From positions 1-64,000 of the forward strand of contig JBFLYN010000003.1 of NCBI GenBank assembly GCA_040756655.1: 64,000 nucleotides of DNA, given 5' to 3'. Shown here in pieces: positions 63,096-64,000 of the stretch (position 1 is the first letter of the stretch; each line of letters opens with the position of its first letter). The DNA comes from JBFLYN01 sp040756655. GTDB taxonomy: Bacteria; Bacillota; Sulfobacillia; UBA8153. Made by a program: the position numbers and the translations under genes. Below the pieces are notes generated by a model. It ran no database searches and was not told where the DNA came from. It saw only the letters and a list, made by a program, of their open reading frames with translations.

Positions 63096-64000
63096 CTACT
63101 CCCGTAGGTCGGCGTCGTCCAGCTCGCCGGCCGCCTGGTCCTCCAGTAAGTCGCTGACCTGGAACACCGGAGGTTGCCCGTACTGCAAAAGGTGGTCGAG
63201 CCACTGAATGCCTGCGCGAATGCGAGTGCGTAGTTTGGTGTCTCGGGCAGGGAATATCTGCTGAATACGCTCAAGCAGCTCTTCTCCTTCAAGAGAGGGC
63301 TCCCAGCCGTACGCCCCGGCGTGGGCCTCAACCATCTGCTCCATGACGGTAAGGAGGTTCTCTTGATTCAGCGGCGGCAATGACCCGGAATTGGCAATCT
63401 GATCCAGTGCCTTGTCGGCCCGGGCCGCCTCGTCCACGAGGGCCCTTGTCTCCAGCTATTCGGGTGCCTTGGCCACATCGTTACGGCGGTCCAGGATGTC
63501 GGTGTAAAAACTGCTGGCAAAAGCAAACACCGTCAAAGTGTTAAGAAGACCATCTCGAGACGATAGAAACCTGCTCATGTTAGCATAGGACTTGGCCCTG
63601 GCCCCGATGCCCAGCTTGCCGATGAGTTCGGCTTCATGAAAGAGCAGGACCCAGCCTCTGTATCCCTTGACCCGGACCAGTGCATCAACCATCCGGAAGT
63701 AGTCCCAGGTATCCACCACCGGGGCAAACTTCCCGAAGTTAATACTACCGCGGAAGTTCAGCCGGTGGATGGCCTTGAGGTCTTGTGCATTCACAAACTC
63801 GCCAGCAAGGTCCTGGTACAGCGGATACTGGCTGTCCGTGCTCTGGCCTTCGATGTAGTTGCGAAGGACCACGCCCAGTTTCGGAGGTAGGTTCTTCTCG
63901 GCGAAACGATGATCTCGTCGGCCTCCCGGCTGCCGCTGCGAATATCCGCCACTAGCTGTTCGATGCCCGGCTGGCTGGATCCCGGGACGTACGTCCCGGC
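63096..64000 (-). pseudogene. DUF2791-type P-loop ATPase (BREX-associated-like), decayed, runs off the window
   Basis: The C-terminal half resembles DUF2791 ATP-binding proteins found in phage-defence operons: NFRGSINFGKFAPVVDTWDYFRMVDAL, GYRGWVLLFHEAELIGKLGIGARAKSYANMSRFL, FAFASSFYTDIL and LRTRIRAGIQWLDHLLQYG. Walker B reads LLFHEAE where Asp is usual. An in-frame TAG (63456-63458) follows KAPE, and a frameshift near 63905 separates LPPKLGVVLRNYIEG from a further upstream segment. The N-terminus with Walker A lies beyond the window. Confidence 0.65.

Noticed and set aside
1..64000. CRISPR arrays, tRNA and rRNA genes
   Set aside because: I saw no regularly spaced repeats and no tRNA- or rRNA-like conserved segments. 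Covariance scans could still reveal a tRNA I missed.
1..64000. TAG reassigned as a sense codon throughout the genome
   Set aside because: Serpin, nucleotidyltransferase, PPDK-like and cdaA genes end at TAG exactly where their families end, so TAG works as a stop here.

Overview
The window looks like a chromosomal stretch of a GC-rich, anaerobic, Clostridia-type member of the Firmicutes (Bacillota). The markers are a cdaA-cdaR-glmM-glmS block with a glmS ribozyme, rapZ-yvcK-whiA, a FlxABCD-HdrABC electron-transfer locus, tandem tyrosine phenol-lyase and tryptophanase, a TM1266-type regulator, and a decayed reductive-dehalogenase gene. The genus cannot be fixed from sequence alone. No rRNA, tRNA or CRISPR array was seen.

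Layout. 1-2.9 kb: an ABC transporter (ATPase and two FtsX-type permeases, the last one broken or cut by the edge). 3.1-6.8 kb: an RND efflux pump killed by two frameshifts and a nonsense codon, next to an intact MarR regulator with a readable promoter/operator. 6.9-11.2 kb: a lipoprotein serpin, a nucleotidyltransferase and a PEP/pyruvate-binding (PPDK-N) protein. 11.4-21.3 kb: a decay zone holding remnants of a reductive dehalogenase, an alpha/beta hydrolase, an aminoglycoside phosphotransferase, DUF2164, ApbE, an FMN-binding protein, an ABC-2 permease and a coiled-coil protein, around an intact amidohydrolase, a DUF166 protein and a TM1266-like regulator.

21.5-27.1 kb (minus): cdaA-cdaR-glmM-[glmS ribozyme]-glmS, joining c-di-AMP synthesis to amino-sugar synthesis. 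27.2-34.9 kb (minus): a polyprenyl diphosphate synthase and hdrCBA-flxDCBA, a cytoplasmic NADH-linked heterodisulfide-reductase-type bifurcating complex. 35.3-41.9 kb (plus): two chromate-transporter halves, a HEPN/nucleotidyltransferase pair with a frameshifted nucleotidyltransferase, and an ABC transporter plus two-component system.

42.0-59.0 kb (minus) is one nearly continuous co-directional array: pyruvate-kinase C-domain protein, cupin phosphoglucose isomerase, namZ, amino-sugar kinase, murQ, amiE-like, nagZ, endo/exonuclease-family protein, nagA, PHP phosphatase, rapZ, yvcK, tnaA, tpl, whiA, asd. It joins muropeptide salvage to the regulatory rapZ-yvcK-whiA cluster, into which the two aromatic amino-acid lyases have been inserted. 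59-61.7 kb: a SIMPL protein, an M42 aminopeptidase and a YbaK-type deacylase. 61.7-64 kb: an IS1634-type transposase remnant and a decayed DUF2791-type P-loop ATPase of a defence-island kind.

Common thread: cell-wall amino-sugar synthesis, salvage and regulation appear three times (glmM/glmS, nagA-nagZ-murQ-namZ, rapZ/yvcK), while transport, resistance and dehalogenation genes are visibly decaying. Most calls rest on motif and family recognition by eye; no database search was possible.
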